Shown piece by piece: positions 1 through 7,338 of a stretch of 64,000 nt of DNA (the first letter of the stretch is position 1; every line of letters begins with the position of its first letter). The stretch is from Modestobacter roseus (lineage in GTDB: Bacteria; Actinomycetota; Actinomycetes; Mycobacteriales; Geodermatophilaceae): contig NZ_VLKF01000001.1 in the NCBI RefSeq assembly GCF_007994135.1, forward strand, positions 1,488,001 through 1,552,000, in the 5' to 3' direction. A program made the position numbers and the translations under genes. The notes beneath the pieces were generated by a model. It saw nothing but the letters and a program-made list of their open reading frames with translations, searched no databases and was not told the DNA's origin.

Positions 1-42
1 CGCCGTGGCGGACCGGCGGCCCCGGGTGCACGATCGACCGCG

Positions 43-888
43 ATGACCGAGATCGAGCAGCCGGGTGTACGGGCGGAGCTGAGCTTCCTGGACCGGGGAT
101 CCCGCGTGCTGCGGCAGTTCATCTCCCCGGCCGGCCGGGCGGCCACCGCGGGCACCGAGCCGCACCCGGTGACCGTCCACGACGGCCGCCCGGTCCAGCG
201 CTCCTTCGCCCTCGACGAGCACGGGTTCGCCGTCGTCGACCACCGCAGCGCGGTCACCGACTTCACCGACCGCGCCCAGCTGGAGGACGTGTACGTCCCC
301 GAGGTCTGCCACCTCGTGCAGCAGCAGCTGGGCGCCGACCACGTCCTCTCCCGGGGGTGGGAGCTGCGCCGCTCGGTCGACCCCGCCCAGCACGGCGCGC
401 AGCCGCCGGCCAGCGGAGTGCACGTCGACTACGCCCCGGACCACGTCCCCGGGATGGTGGCCCGGGCGTACGCCCGGCACGTCCCCGACGGCCCCGCGTT
501 CCGGCGGGCCGTGGTCACCAGCACCTGGCGGGTGTTCAGCCCGCCGCCGCAGGACTGGCCGCTGGCGCTGTGCGACTCCCGGACCGTCGCCGCCGACGAC
601 GGCGCGGCGGTGGCCACCTACTTCGTCGACGAGCTGCCGGCCGACCCGTTCGGCCCGGTCGACCACCTCACGCCGGTGGGCAGCAGCTGGAAGACCCGCC
701 ACTCCCCCGCCCAGCAGTGGTGGTGGTTCCCCGGCATGACCCGGGACGAGGTGCTGCTGATCAAGCTGGGCGACACCGACCCGGGTGCGGCCGGGCCCGC
801 GCCGCACACCGCGTTCCCCGACCCCGCCGCGGTCGGTGCCGCGCCGCGGCACAGCATCGAGTTCCGCACCTTCGCCTACTTCTGCTGA
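43..888 (+). CDS. CmcJ/NvfI-family putative oxygenase
   Basis: The 281-residue protein resembles the CmcJ/NvfI family (7-alpha-cephem-methoxylase P8-type and fungal NvfI-like proteins), thought to be non-haem iron oxygenases or their partners. Visible family features are an HVDY segment near residue 127, a TSTWRVFSPPP stretch near 163 followed by PLALCD, and a WWWFPGMTRDEVLLIKLGD block near 225-245. The ATG at 43 has no clear Shine-Dalgarno sequence. It is convergent with the FAD oxidoreductase only 10 nt downstream. The substrate cannot be inferred: no antibiotic or terpenoid cluster is visible here, though upstream neighbours are outside the window. Confidence 0.75.
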   Translation: MTEIEQPGVRAELSFLDRGSRVLRQFISPAGRAATAGTEPHPVTVHDGRPVQRSFALDEHGFAVVDHRSAVTDFTDRAQLEDVYVPEVCHLVQQQLGADHVLSRGWELRRSVDPAQHGAQPPASGVHVDYAPDHVPGMVARAYARHVPDGPAFRRAVVTSTWRVFSPPPQDWPLALCDSRTVAADDGAAVATYFVDELPADPFGPVDHLTPVGSSWKTRHSPAQQWWWFPGMTRDEVLLIKLGDTDPGAAGPAPHTAFPDPAAVGAAPRHSIEFRTFAYFC

Positions 889-898
889 CCTCCGCCGG

Positions 899-2383
899 TC
901 ACCCCACGATGGCCGGCTCGGTCGCCGGGCGCAGGTGCGCCCCCTGCCGCAGCAGCTCCCGCTGCACCCGCCCGACGTCGACCGCCGCGGCCGTCGTCCC
1001 CGTCTGCACGGCCAGCGCGGCGGCGACGCCGGCGGCCTGCCCGGTCATCCAGCACTGCGGGATCTCCCGCATGAACGCCTGGGTGGCGGGGTCGCTCGCG
1101 ACGTGCCGGCCGGCGGCGAGCACGTTGTCCAGGTCGCGCGCGACGAGCGCCCCGTAGGGCACCGAGATGTTGGCGTACTTCTGCGACGGCGACGGGGAGA
1201 CGCCGACCTCGTCGGGGTGGACGACACCGTCCATCCACTCGGCCCGGCTCATCCGGTGCAACCCGATCAGCCGCCGGGTGTGCCGGATGCCCAGCTGGGG
1301 CGCCGAGAGCATCAGCCACGCCCGCTCGAACCCCGGTGCGTGCGCGCGGAAGAACTCCAGGTGCGCCAGCATCCGCCGCCGCGACTCCAGCTCGACCGCG
1401 GTCAGGTCGGCGACCGCCAGCCCGCTGTAGCCGGACAGCCGGGGGCCCAGGAACACCGCGACGTCGTCCCGCCAGCCCACGAAGGGCCGCTCGACGTAGC
1501 CCAGCTCCGCCCGGGCGGAGGCCATCAGCGCCGAGTGCCCGGCCGGGTCGGACCGGCGGAACTCCAGCCAGCGGCCGAAGTCGACCCCCGCCCACATCCA
1601 GCTGGTGTTCAGGCAGTGCGCCACCGGGCTCTCGGCACTGTCGACGTCGGACTCGAAGGGCACGTCGGCGCCCGCGACGACGTCGAGGTCACCGGTGGTG
1701 TCGACGACCACCTTCGCGGTGATCGCGCGCCGCCCCTCCTTGCTCTCGAACAGCACCCCGGTCACGGTCCGCCCCTCCCGGAGGGTGCCGACCACCCAGG
1801 AGTGCAGCACCAGGCCCACGCCCTCGGCGTGCACCAGCTCGGCGGAGACGGTCTTGAGCCACTCGGGGTCGATCATCGGCGACCAGGTCACGGTCTCCCG
1901 GGCGGCGCCGAGCCGCTCCTGCCAGTACGCGACGTGCGCCGGGTCCGTCGAGCCCCACAGCTCGCGCGGCGCGCCGGCGACGGCCTCGGCCGGGAGGCGG
2001 TCGAGGATCTCGCCGGCGAACCCGGAGATGACCGGGAAGCCCGTCCAGTCGGTCATCCGGTCGATCCAGATGACCAGCCCACCGGTGGAGAGGCCACCGA
2101 GGTGGTTGTAGCGCTCGACGAGGATCACCCGGGCCCCGGCCCGGCGGGCGGCGATCGCCGCGGCGCAGCCCGCCGGACCACCCCCGACGACGAGGACGTC
2201 GGTCTCGGCGTACACCGGCGTCTCCCGGGCGGGCTCGTGCACCGAGCCCAGCCCGCCACTGCCCGACCCCGTCCCGCCCGGTTCCCCGGGACGCAGCTCG
2301 CCGTCGGTCGTGTAGCCCTCCTCCCGACCGGGGTGCCACTCCCCCGCGTCGCCGTGCTCGTCCTGCGCGCTGTCGACCGTCAT
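899..2383 (-). CDS. FAD-dependent oxidoreductase
   Basis: Encodes 494 residues. After about 55 low-complexity residues a Rossmann FAD-binding motif (DVLVVGGGPAGCAAAIAARR) is followed by an LVERYNHLGGLSTGG segment, as in the FAD_oxidored family of flavoproteins. A C-terminal FAD-contact region has AAGRHVASDPATQAFMRE and a GQAAGVAAALAV segment. There is no signal peptide. The ATG at 2383 is preceded by GAGGCGAGGA and is preferred over longer upstream reading. Substrate unknown; the relatives that act on sugars or polyols share this fold, but nothing here decides it. It stands alone and converges with the CmcJ-like gene. Confidence 0.8.
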   Translation of the reverse strand: MTVDSAQDEHGDAGEWHPGREEGYTTDGELRPGEPGGTGSGSGGLGSVHEPARETPVYAETDVLVVGGGPAGCAAAIAARRAGARVILVERYNHLGGLSTGGLVIWIDRMTDWTGFPVISGFAGEILDRLPAEAVAGAPRELWGSTDPAHVAYWQERLGAARETVTWSPMIDPEWLKTVSAELVHAEGVGLVLHSWVVGTLREGRTVTGVLFESKEGRRAITAKVVVDTTGDLDVVAGADVPFESDVDSAESPVAHCLNTSWMWAGVDFGRWLEFRRSDPAGHSALMASARAELGYVERPFVGWRDDVAVFLGPRLSGYSGLAVADLTAVELESRRRMLAHLEFFRAHAPGFERAWLMLSAPQLGIRHTRRLIGLHRMSRAEWMDGVVHPDEVGVSPSPSQKYANISVPYGALVARDLDNVLAAGRHVASDPATQAFMREIPQCWMTGQAAGVAAALAVQTGTTAAAVDVGRVQRELLRQGAHLRPATEPAIVG

Positions 2384-2607
2384 GCGTCCTCGCCTCGTCG
2401 CTGAGCTCCGGACCCTCCACACTCGTCGCCGCGTCCACGGTGCGCCAGCGCACTTCCACCGGGTGGCCGGTCCGCCGGGTCCGGTGCCGTCCCCCGGGGC
2501 ACGGGACGACGAGGACGTCGGACCCGCGGGGAGGGGCCCTCCTGCCGCGGTCGGCGTGCCCGGGCACCGGTCAGGCTCGACGGGCCCGGAGCCGGTGGAG
2601 GAGAGCC

Positions 2608-3285
2608 ATGACGACCGACCGCACCCGCACACCCGAGCAGACGCCGCCGCGCACGCGGGCGCGGACCGCCGCCGGGATGCTGCTGCTGGCCGCCGGTGCC
2701 GGCGTGCTGCTGGCGATCGTGACCGCCGAGGCGCTCTACCCCGCGGACTACCGCAGCAGCATCAACACCGTCAGCGACCTCGCCGCCATGCGACCGACGG
2801 ACGTCGTCCGCCAGCCGTCGGCCGCGATCTTCAACGCCGCGATGATCACCGCCGGCCTGGCCATCGGGACGGCGACCGCGCTGCTGTCCCGGGCCGGTGC
2901 CCGGCTGTCCGCGGTCCTCCCGTTGGGCGCACTGTCCGTGGGGATGGTCGGGGTGGGCCTCTTCCCGGGCAACACGATCATGGCCGTCCACCAGCTGGTG
3001 GCACTGCTGGCCTTCCTGGGGGGCGGGGTGGCAGCGATGCGGACCGCCGGCCTGGTGGCCCGTCCGCTGCGCCCGGTCCTGGTCCTGCTGGGCGCCGTGG
3101 CCCTGGCCTTCCTGCTCGGCTACGAGCTGTTCGGTGGGTTCACGGTGTTCGAGGCGCTGGGTGAGGGGGGAGTCGAACGTTGGATCGTGTACCCCGTCGC
3201 CCTGGCACTGGTCGTGCTGGGCACGGGGCTGGCCGCGGCACCGCCCCCTCCCACCGCACGCCCCGGAGCAGCTGCGGACCGGTGA
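2608..3285 (+). CDS. DUF998 family membrane protein
   Basis: 225 residues with about six predicted membrane segments, for example residues 21-39 (GMLLLAAGAGVLLAIVTAE), around 70-90, 100-120 and 150-215. It carries the DUF998 pattern of an early periplasmic-type loop with ADYRSSINTVSDLAA and a later FPGN motif. The ATG at 2608 has GGAGGAG upstream. Function of the family is unknown. A second, more divergent DUF998 gene lies at 23003 in an envelope operon. The 224-nt gap between this gene and the divergent FAD oxidoreductase holds the promoters; no strong operator was seen. Confidence 0.75.
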   Translation: MTTDRTRTPEQTPPRTRARTAAGMLLLAAGAGVLLAIVTAEALYPADYRSSINTVSDLAAMRPTDVVRQPSAAIFNAAMITAGLAIGTATALLSRAGARLSAVLPLGALSVGMVGVGLFPGNTIMAVHQLVALLAFLGGGVAAMRTAGLVARPLRPVLVLLGAVALAFLLGYELFGGFTVFEALGEGGVERWIVYPVALALVVLGTGLAAAPPPPTARPGAAADR

Positions 3286-3325
3286 CCCGGCGGCCGGGCG
3301 CCGGGACGGTCCCGTGCGACGGCCT

Positions 3326-3673
3326 TCACACGGTCACGGTGGTGACCCGGTCCAGGGCCGTCCGGCGGAGCACGGCGACCAGCTGCCGCGGCGAGCCGGC
3401 GCAGATCAGGTCCACCCCCTGCCGGCGGGCCTGCCGGTGCACGCGCAGCAGCACACCCACCCCTGCGGCCGCACCCACCCCTGCGGCGTCGAAACGCTGC
3501 ACCGCGTCGAGGCTCAACCGGAGCCGCTCCGGGACGGCGAGCAGCGCCTCCTCGACCACCGCCCGGATCTCCGCGGTCCGCGCCGCGACGAGATCCGGCC
3601 CGAGCGCGACGTCCACCACCGCCGGCCGCACGTCGCCCGCCGACCTGGTCGCCCCGGCCCCGTCCGGGACCAC
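3326..3673 (-). CDS. STAS-domain protein (anti-sigma antagonist-like)
   Basis: A short protein of about 115 residues matching a STAS fold: a predicted beta strand (AVVDVALG), helix, then LRLSLDAVQRFDAAGVG, which resembles the DxSxxxFxDxxG phosphorylation loop of SpoIIAA-type proteins, followed by a helix with LLRVHRQARRQGVDLICAG and a last helix. The serine usually phosphorylated is not obvious (RFDAAG), so switching by phosphorylation is doubtful. The GTG at 3673 is chosen because it starts just before the domain; a GTG at 3748 is also possible. It is divergent from a small LuxR-type HTH gene. Confidence 0.55.
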   Translation of the reverse strand: MVPDGAGATRSAGDVRPAVVDVALGPDLVAARTAEIRAVVEEALLAVPERLRLSLDAVQRFDAAGVGAAAGVGVLLRVHRQARRQGVDLICAGSPRQLVAVLRRTALDRVTTVTV

Positions 3674-3754
3674 GCGGGCAGCCGGCGCGTCGACCCCGGA
3701 GTCCGGTGCCGGACACCCGGTCCCGGCAGGTGACGACCACGTCGGCACGCCGGC

Positions 3755-4081
3755 GTGCCACCGTCGGCGGGACCCGGAAGGGGCGGTGGCCCCCGGACGC
3801 AGCCGACCCTCACCCCCCAGGAGCTGGAGCTGCTCCGTGACCTGCCCGCCCAGTTGACGATGGAGGACATCGCCGCCCGTCACCAGCTGTCGGTCAACAC
3901 CGTGACGACGCACGTCCGGGCCATCTACCGCACGCTCGACGCTCGGAGCCGCCGGGCGGCCGTCGCGTCCGCACGGCGGCGCGGCCTGCTTCGAGGCCAC
4001 AGGCCACGCCCCGATCCGCGGCGGACCGCGGTCCGGGCGGCGCGCTCACCGGCCCGCTGCGGCGTGGCAGGAGGGTCATGA
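3755..4081 (+). CDS. Small LuxR-type HTH protein
   Basis: 108 residues; residues 18-75 form a GerE/LuxR-type helix-turn-helix (LTPQELELLRDLP, then MEDIAARHQLSVNTVTTHVR, then IYRTLDARSRRAAVASA). There is no receiver or ligand-binding domain, so this is either a minimal DNA-binding protein or the surviving C-terminal end of a larger LuxR regulator. The GTG start at 3755 has no ribosome binding site, and the first 15 residues are low complexity, which fits a truncated gene. The C-terminal 35 residues are Arg/Pro-rich and unlike the family. Confidence 0.5.
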   Translation: MPPSAGPGRGGGPRTQPTLTPQELELLRDLPAQLTMEDIAARHQLSVNTVTTHVRAIYRTLDARSRRAAVASARRRGLLRGHRPRPDPRRTAVRAARSPARCGVAGGS

Positions 4082-4370
4082 CGAGCCCGGTCACCGACCG
4101 GGACCCGCCTAGGCTCACCCGCGCACCGAACACGGCTCGGACGGCCGGCAGGCCGACGTCGTCGCTCCCGACGCGCACCAGCCAGAGCAGCAGACCGCCC
4201 CGACCAGCCGCCGTCCTCGCCTCCCGCACCCGCCACCGGACCCGGCGCGTCACCGCCACCACGAGCTCGAGGACGACCTCGAGCGGCACCGCGGTGAGCA
4301 CCGGGAGGTCGAGCACCACGACGTCGACCAAGAGGTCCACGATCGCGGCGTTCGCCCACGCTCCCCGCAC
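3894..4370 (-). CDS. Hypothetical protein, doubtful
   Basis: A minus-strand reading frame of 158 codons overlapping the LuxR-HTH gene. Residues 8-40 read as strand-like and hydrophobic (AAIVDLLVDVVVLDLPVLTA), then a helix-like segment and GGLLLWLVRVG, faintly like a STAS fold; the C-terminal third is Arg/Gly/Pro-rich and looks like antisense shadow of the HTH gene. It may be a degenerate STAS relative of the gene at 3326 or chance. Apart from this the 4082-4549 stretch holds no convincing gene. Confidence 0.25.
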   Translation of the reverse strand: MRGAWANAAIVDLLVDVVVLDLPVLTAVPLEVVLELVVAVTRRVRWRVREARTAAGRGGLLLWLVRVGSDDVGLPAVRAVFGARVSLGGSRSVTGLVMTLLPRRSGPVSAPPGPRSAADRGVACGLEAGRAAVRTRRPPGGSERRACGRWPGRASSRC

Positions 4371-4549
4371 CAGCGGTCCCGGGGGCGTCCGACCCGGTGG
4401 CGGGTCGGTGCGCAGCTCCGGGTGTCGGCCCCCGCGCAGGCCGCGGGGACCGGTCCACGGGCGAGGATCGCGCTACCGTTCGGCGCACGCGCCGGCGCCG
4501 GGTGCCGTATCGGCGGCCACCCGGCCGCCCTGCTCCTCAGGAGGTCGCC

Positions 4550-5341
4550 GTGAACCGCAGCACCGACGGCGCGCCCATCCCGGTCGCGACGGGCGTGGAC
4601 GACGCCCGGCTGGCCGGCCTGCGCCGCTGGAACCTGGCGCTCACCGTGCTGCACGCCGCCCAGGCCATCGCGGTGCTGCTGCTCGCCAGCAGCTTCGCGA
4701 TCACCGTGACGTCGTCCTTCCCGGCCGGCCCGCCCGGCACGGCGGTCCCGGCGCCGGAACCGCTGGTCGACGTCGGCGTGGGAGCGGCGATCGCGGTCTT
4801 CCTCGGGCTGGCGGCTCTCGACCACCTGCTGACGGGCGCGGTGCTGCGCCGGCGGTACGAGGAGGACCTGCGCGGGGGGATCAACCGCTTCCGCTGGCTG
4901 GAGTACTCGCTCAGCTCGACGGTCATGGTGCTGCTGATATGCGCCTACACCGGCATCACCGGGCTGAGCGCGCTGATCGGCATCGCCGGCGCCAACGTCG
5001 CGATGATCCTCTTCGGCTGGTTGCAGGAGCAGGCCAACCCGCCCGGCCGCGCACGGACGACGATGCTGCCCTTCTGGTTCGGCTGCGTGGCCGGGGTCGC
5101 GCCGTGGGTGGCGATCACCGCAACCATCGTCGGCGCGGAGCAGATCCCGGGCTTCGTCTACGGGATCTTCGTGTCGCTGTTCGTCTTCTTCGCGAGCTTC
5201 GCGGTCAACCAGTGGCTGCAGTACCGGGAGGTCGGCCCGTGGCGCAGCTACGCGTTCGGCGAGCAGGCCTACCTCGTGCTGAGCCTGGTCGCCAAGAGCG
5301 CGCTCGCCTGGCAGGTGTTCGCCGGCTCGCTGGCCACCTGA
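4550..5341 (+). CDS. Heliorhodopsin
   Basis: 263 residues with seven predicted membrane helices. Family features: His35 and His92 (equivalent to His23 and His80 of the reference heliorhodopsin 48C12), the counterion Glu118 inside RFRWLEYSLSSTVM, and the retinal Schiff-base lysine Lys249 in SLVAKSALAWQVFAG. Heliorhodopsins sit inverted in the membrane compared with type-1 rhodopsins and are not known as classical ion pumps; a light-sensing or enzyme-regulating role is proposed for the family. The GTG at 4550 has AGGAGG 5 nt upstream. No retinal-producing dioxygenase is in the window, so retinal must come from elsewhere. It lies tail to tail with an NDQ rhodopsin. Confidence 0.93.
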   Translation: MNRSTDGAPIPVATGVDDARLAGLRRWNLALTVLHAAQAIAVLLLASSFAITVTSSFPAGPPGTAVPAPEPLVDVGVGAAIAVFLGLAALDHLLTGAVLRRRYEEDLRGGINRFRWLEYSLSSTVMVLLICAYTGITGLSALIGIAGANVAMILFGWLQEQANPPGRARTTMLPFWFGCVAGVAPWVAITATIVGAEQIPGFVYGIFVSLFVFFASFAVNQWLQYREVGPWRSYAFGEQAYLVLSLVAKSALAWQVFAGSLAT

Positions 5342-5383
5342 CCCGGTGCCGCCGGCCGCACCGCGGCGGCCGACGGCACCGGG
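5342..5383. terminator. Bidirectional terminator between the two rhodopsins
   Basis: A 17-bp inverted repeat with one mismatch (arms 5342-5358 and 5367-5383, loop of 8 nt) starts directly after the heliorhodopsin stop codon and ends 9 nt before the stop of the convergent NDQ rhodopsin. It has no T-tract, as is common in high-GC actinobacteria. Confidence 0.75.
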
Positions 5384-5392
5384 TCCGCCGGC

Positions 5393-6232
5393 TCAGGCGG
5401 CCCGGCCGGGGGCCGCGACGTCGGTGATGCCCCCGCGGGGCTGGGTGACGTCGGCCGCGAGCGCCTCCTCGTGGTGCTCGTGCTTGCTGACCTTCTGGGC
5501 GATGACCGCCAGCAGGATCCCGTAGACGACCTTGGAGACGATGTCGGCCACGGTGTAGGTGATCTGCCGGGCGACCACGCCGTCGGCGGAGTCCCAGATC
5601 GCCGGCATGAGGTAAGCGCCGGGGTAGAGCATCCAGGAGCCCAGCAGCAGCCACCAGACCGCCTTGACCAGCGGACGGACCTCCGCGGGCATGCGGCCTA
5701 CGTTGCCGTACACGGTGCGGTACACCAGCGCCAGGATCACCAGGAAGAAGACCGTGCTGATGGAGCCCCAGACCCAGAACGGCGCACTGCGCTCCACCTC
5801 GTGGAACTGGCCGACGTAGCCGGTGTAGATCATCCCGAGCCCGGCGACGGTGAAGACGATCCAGCCGCGGCGGAACGCCGCACCGGTCACCCCGAACACG
5901 ATCAGCATCTGCAGCAGCAGCACCGGGACGTCGATCGACCAGTTCATGTACCGGTAGCCGTTGGAGAACAGCGTGCCGGCCTGGACGAAGGCCTCGCCGT
6001 CCCAGCGGAAGGCGCTGTCCCAGCGCTGGGAGATGACCAGCAGCTCCAGGAACGCCGACAGCATGACGACGCCGGACAGGGTGGAGGACAGCCGGTACCG
6101 GGGCAGCGAGTTCCGGCTGGTCAGGACGAAGTACACCAGCCCGGCGGCCATCGCGGCGTAGCCGAGGGTGAACACGTGGGACACGATCGTGTACTGGGAG
6201 AAGTCGTAGGTGAAGGTGTTCTCGACGTTCAC
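5393..6232 (-). CDS. NDQ-type rhodopsin (light-driven sodium-pump class)
   Basis: 279 residues, seven membrane helices. Helix C reads RYMNWSIDVPVLLLQ, placing Asn97, Asp101 and Gln108 at the three diagnostic positions, the NDQ motif of Na+-pumping rhodopsins such as KR2. Other KR2-like segments: SHVFTLGYA (His19), YTGYVGQFHEV (Glu145), SWMLYPGAYLMP, and the retinal site ADIVSKVVYG (Asp230, Lys234). Expected role: outward Na+ (or H+) transport under light. The GTG at 6232 follows GGAGG by 4 nt. Differences from KR2: Ser50 where KR2 has Asn61, Ala242 where KR2 has Gly263, Thr87 where KR2 has Asp102. The tail contains KHEHHEE. Assignment to the class is firm; ion choice is inferred. Confidence 0.93.
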   Translation of the reverse strand: MNVENTFTYDFSQYTIVSHVFTLGYAAMAAGLVYFVLTSRNSLPRYRLSSTLSGVVMLSAFLELLVISQRWDSAFRWDGEAFVQAGTLFSNGYRYMNWSIDVPVLLLQMLIVFGVTGAAFRRGWIVFTVAGLGMIYTGYVGQFHEVERSAPFWVWGSISTVFFLVILALVYRTVYGNVGRMPAEVRPLVKAVWWLLLGSWMLYPGAYLMPAIWDSADGVVARQITYTVADIVSKVVYGILLAVIAQKVSKHEHHEEALAADVTQPRGGITDVAAPGRAA

Positions 6233-6440
6233 GTCGCCTCCGATCGAGAGCTGGTCGGGGCCTCTGCTCGACCACCGCCCTGGTCTCTCTTCTCCCGCCC
6301 GACGCGCGGTGGATGCACCGACCCGTGCCCTCGGGTCAGGTCGGGACCAGGTCCCACGGCGGGCGGAGGCGAAAGGCCCTGCCCGGGAGCCCGCCCGGGA
6401 CCGACAGTGGAGTTGCAATCAGCAACCACATGGAGGACCC

Positions 6441-6914
6441 GTGAGCAGCACCGCCGGACGCAGCCCGGATATCGTCGTCGCCGTGGACGGGTCGCCGTCC
6501 GCGCAGGAGGCCCTGCGCTGGGCCGTGGGCCAGGCCGAGGCCACCGGCGGCGAGCTGCACGCGGTCACGGCGTGGCACCAGCCGGAGACCTACGGCTGGG
6601 GCGTCGTCGTCGACGGCGTCGACTGGGCGGAGAACGGTCGGGCGGTGCTCGACCAGGCGCTGGCGGCGACGCTCGACCCGGCCGCGGCCGCCGCGGTGCA
6701 CCGGCACGTCGTCGAGGGCCACGCCGTGCAGGTGCTGCTGGACGCGGCCGCGGACGCGGATCTGCTGGTCGTCGGCAGCCGCGGGCACGGCGGGTTCACC
6801 GGCATGCTGCTGGGCTCGGTGAGCCAGCACCTGGTGGCCCACTCCCCCTGCCCAGTCGTCGTCGTCCGGGCCGGCCGCCGCGACGCCGAGACGCAGCCGG
6901 CCACGGCCGGCTGA
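6441..6914 (+). CDS. Universal stress protein (UspA family)
   Basis: 157 residues, one Usp domain. It starts with DIVVAVDGSPSAQEALRWAV (beta-1 and the ATP-contact Asp) and ends with the ATP-binding signature VVGSRGHGGFTGMLLGSVS followed by the SPCPVVVVR strand, so it looks like an ATP-binding Usp. The GTG at 6441 is preceded by GGAGGACCC; an ATG at 6430 is out of frame. It is divergent from the NDQ rhodopsin across 208 nt. A GTTGC-N5-GCAAC inverted repeat at 6412-6426 lies just upstream and may be a regulatory site. A short hypothetical gene follows after 42 nt and is probably co-transcribed. Confidence 0.88.
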   Translation: MSSTAGRSPDIVVAVDGSPSAQEALRWAVGQAEATGGELHAVTAWHQPETYGWGVVVDGVDWAENGRAVLDQALAATLDPAAAAAVHRHVVEGHAVQVLLDAAADADLLVVGSRGHGGFTGMLLGSVSQHLVAHSPCPVVVVRAGRRDAETQPATAG

Positions 6915-6956
6915 CCGCCACCCCCGCCCCCCCTGGACGAGACAGCAGGGACACCC

Positions 6957-7274
6957 GTGGACACCCCCCGCCCCCAGCACCTCGCCGCGCATGAACTGGA
7001 CCGCCCGGTCGCAGACATCGCCGGCCTGATCATCGACGACCTGACCTGGCACGAACGGCCGATCCCGGCCGCCGCCGAGCCCTACCTCCACACCATGCTC
7101 GGGTTGTCCACCAGCGACCTCCGCGACCGGTACGGGCACGCGCGCGTCGCCGACGTCGTCCGCGGCGCGCTGGACGCCCTCGACGGCTGGACGAGCCCGA
7201 CGGCCGTGCACGTCCGGCACGAGCTGCGGGCGGCGCTGCTGGCCGCGGACGAGACCACCCCCCACCGGACCTGA
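6957..7274 (+). CDS. Small conserved-looking hypothetical protein
   Basis: 105 residues, soluble, mostly helical by composition. I do not recognise a family. Features are HLAAHELDRPVADIAGLIID near the start, a WHERPIP patch, LGLSTSDLRDRYGH in the middle and a C-terminal helix VRHELRAALLAADE. The GTG at 6957 follows the USP gene by 42 nt, suggesting joint transcription and a stress-linked role. It converges with the P-type ATPase gene, with a terminator hairpin in between. Confidence 0.55.
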   Translation: MDTPRPQHLAAHELDRPVADIAGLIIDDLTWHERPIPAAAEPYLHTMLGLSTSDLRDRYGHARVADVVRGALDALDGWTSPTAVHVRHELRAALLAADETTPHRT

Positions 7275-7301
7275 CCGCCCGACGCCGGGTTGGCGCAGCG
7301 A

Positions 7302-7334
7302 TCGGGGCCAGCACCGCACCGGTGCGGGCCCCGA
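7302..7334. terminator. Bidirectional terminator
   Basis: Outer arms TCGGGGC (7302-7308) and GCCCCGA (7328-7334) enclose an inner palindrome CCGCACCGGTGCGG (7314-7327). It lies between the convergent small hypothetical gene and the P-type ATPase gene. Confidence 0.6.
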
Positions 7335-7338
7335 CCGC

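Noticed and set aside
4078-5427. A plus-strand 449-codon frame overlapping the heliorhodopsin
   Set aside because: It is Arg/Thr/Gly-rich, in a different frame from the seven-helix protein, and has no recognisable domain.
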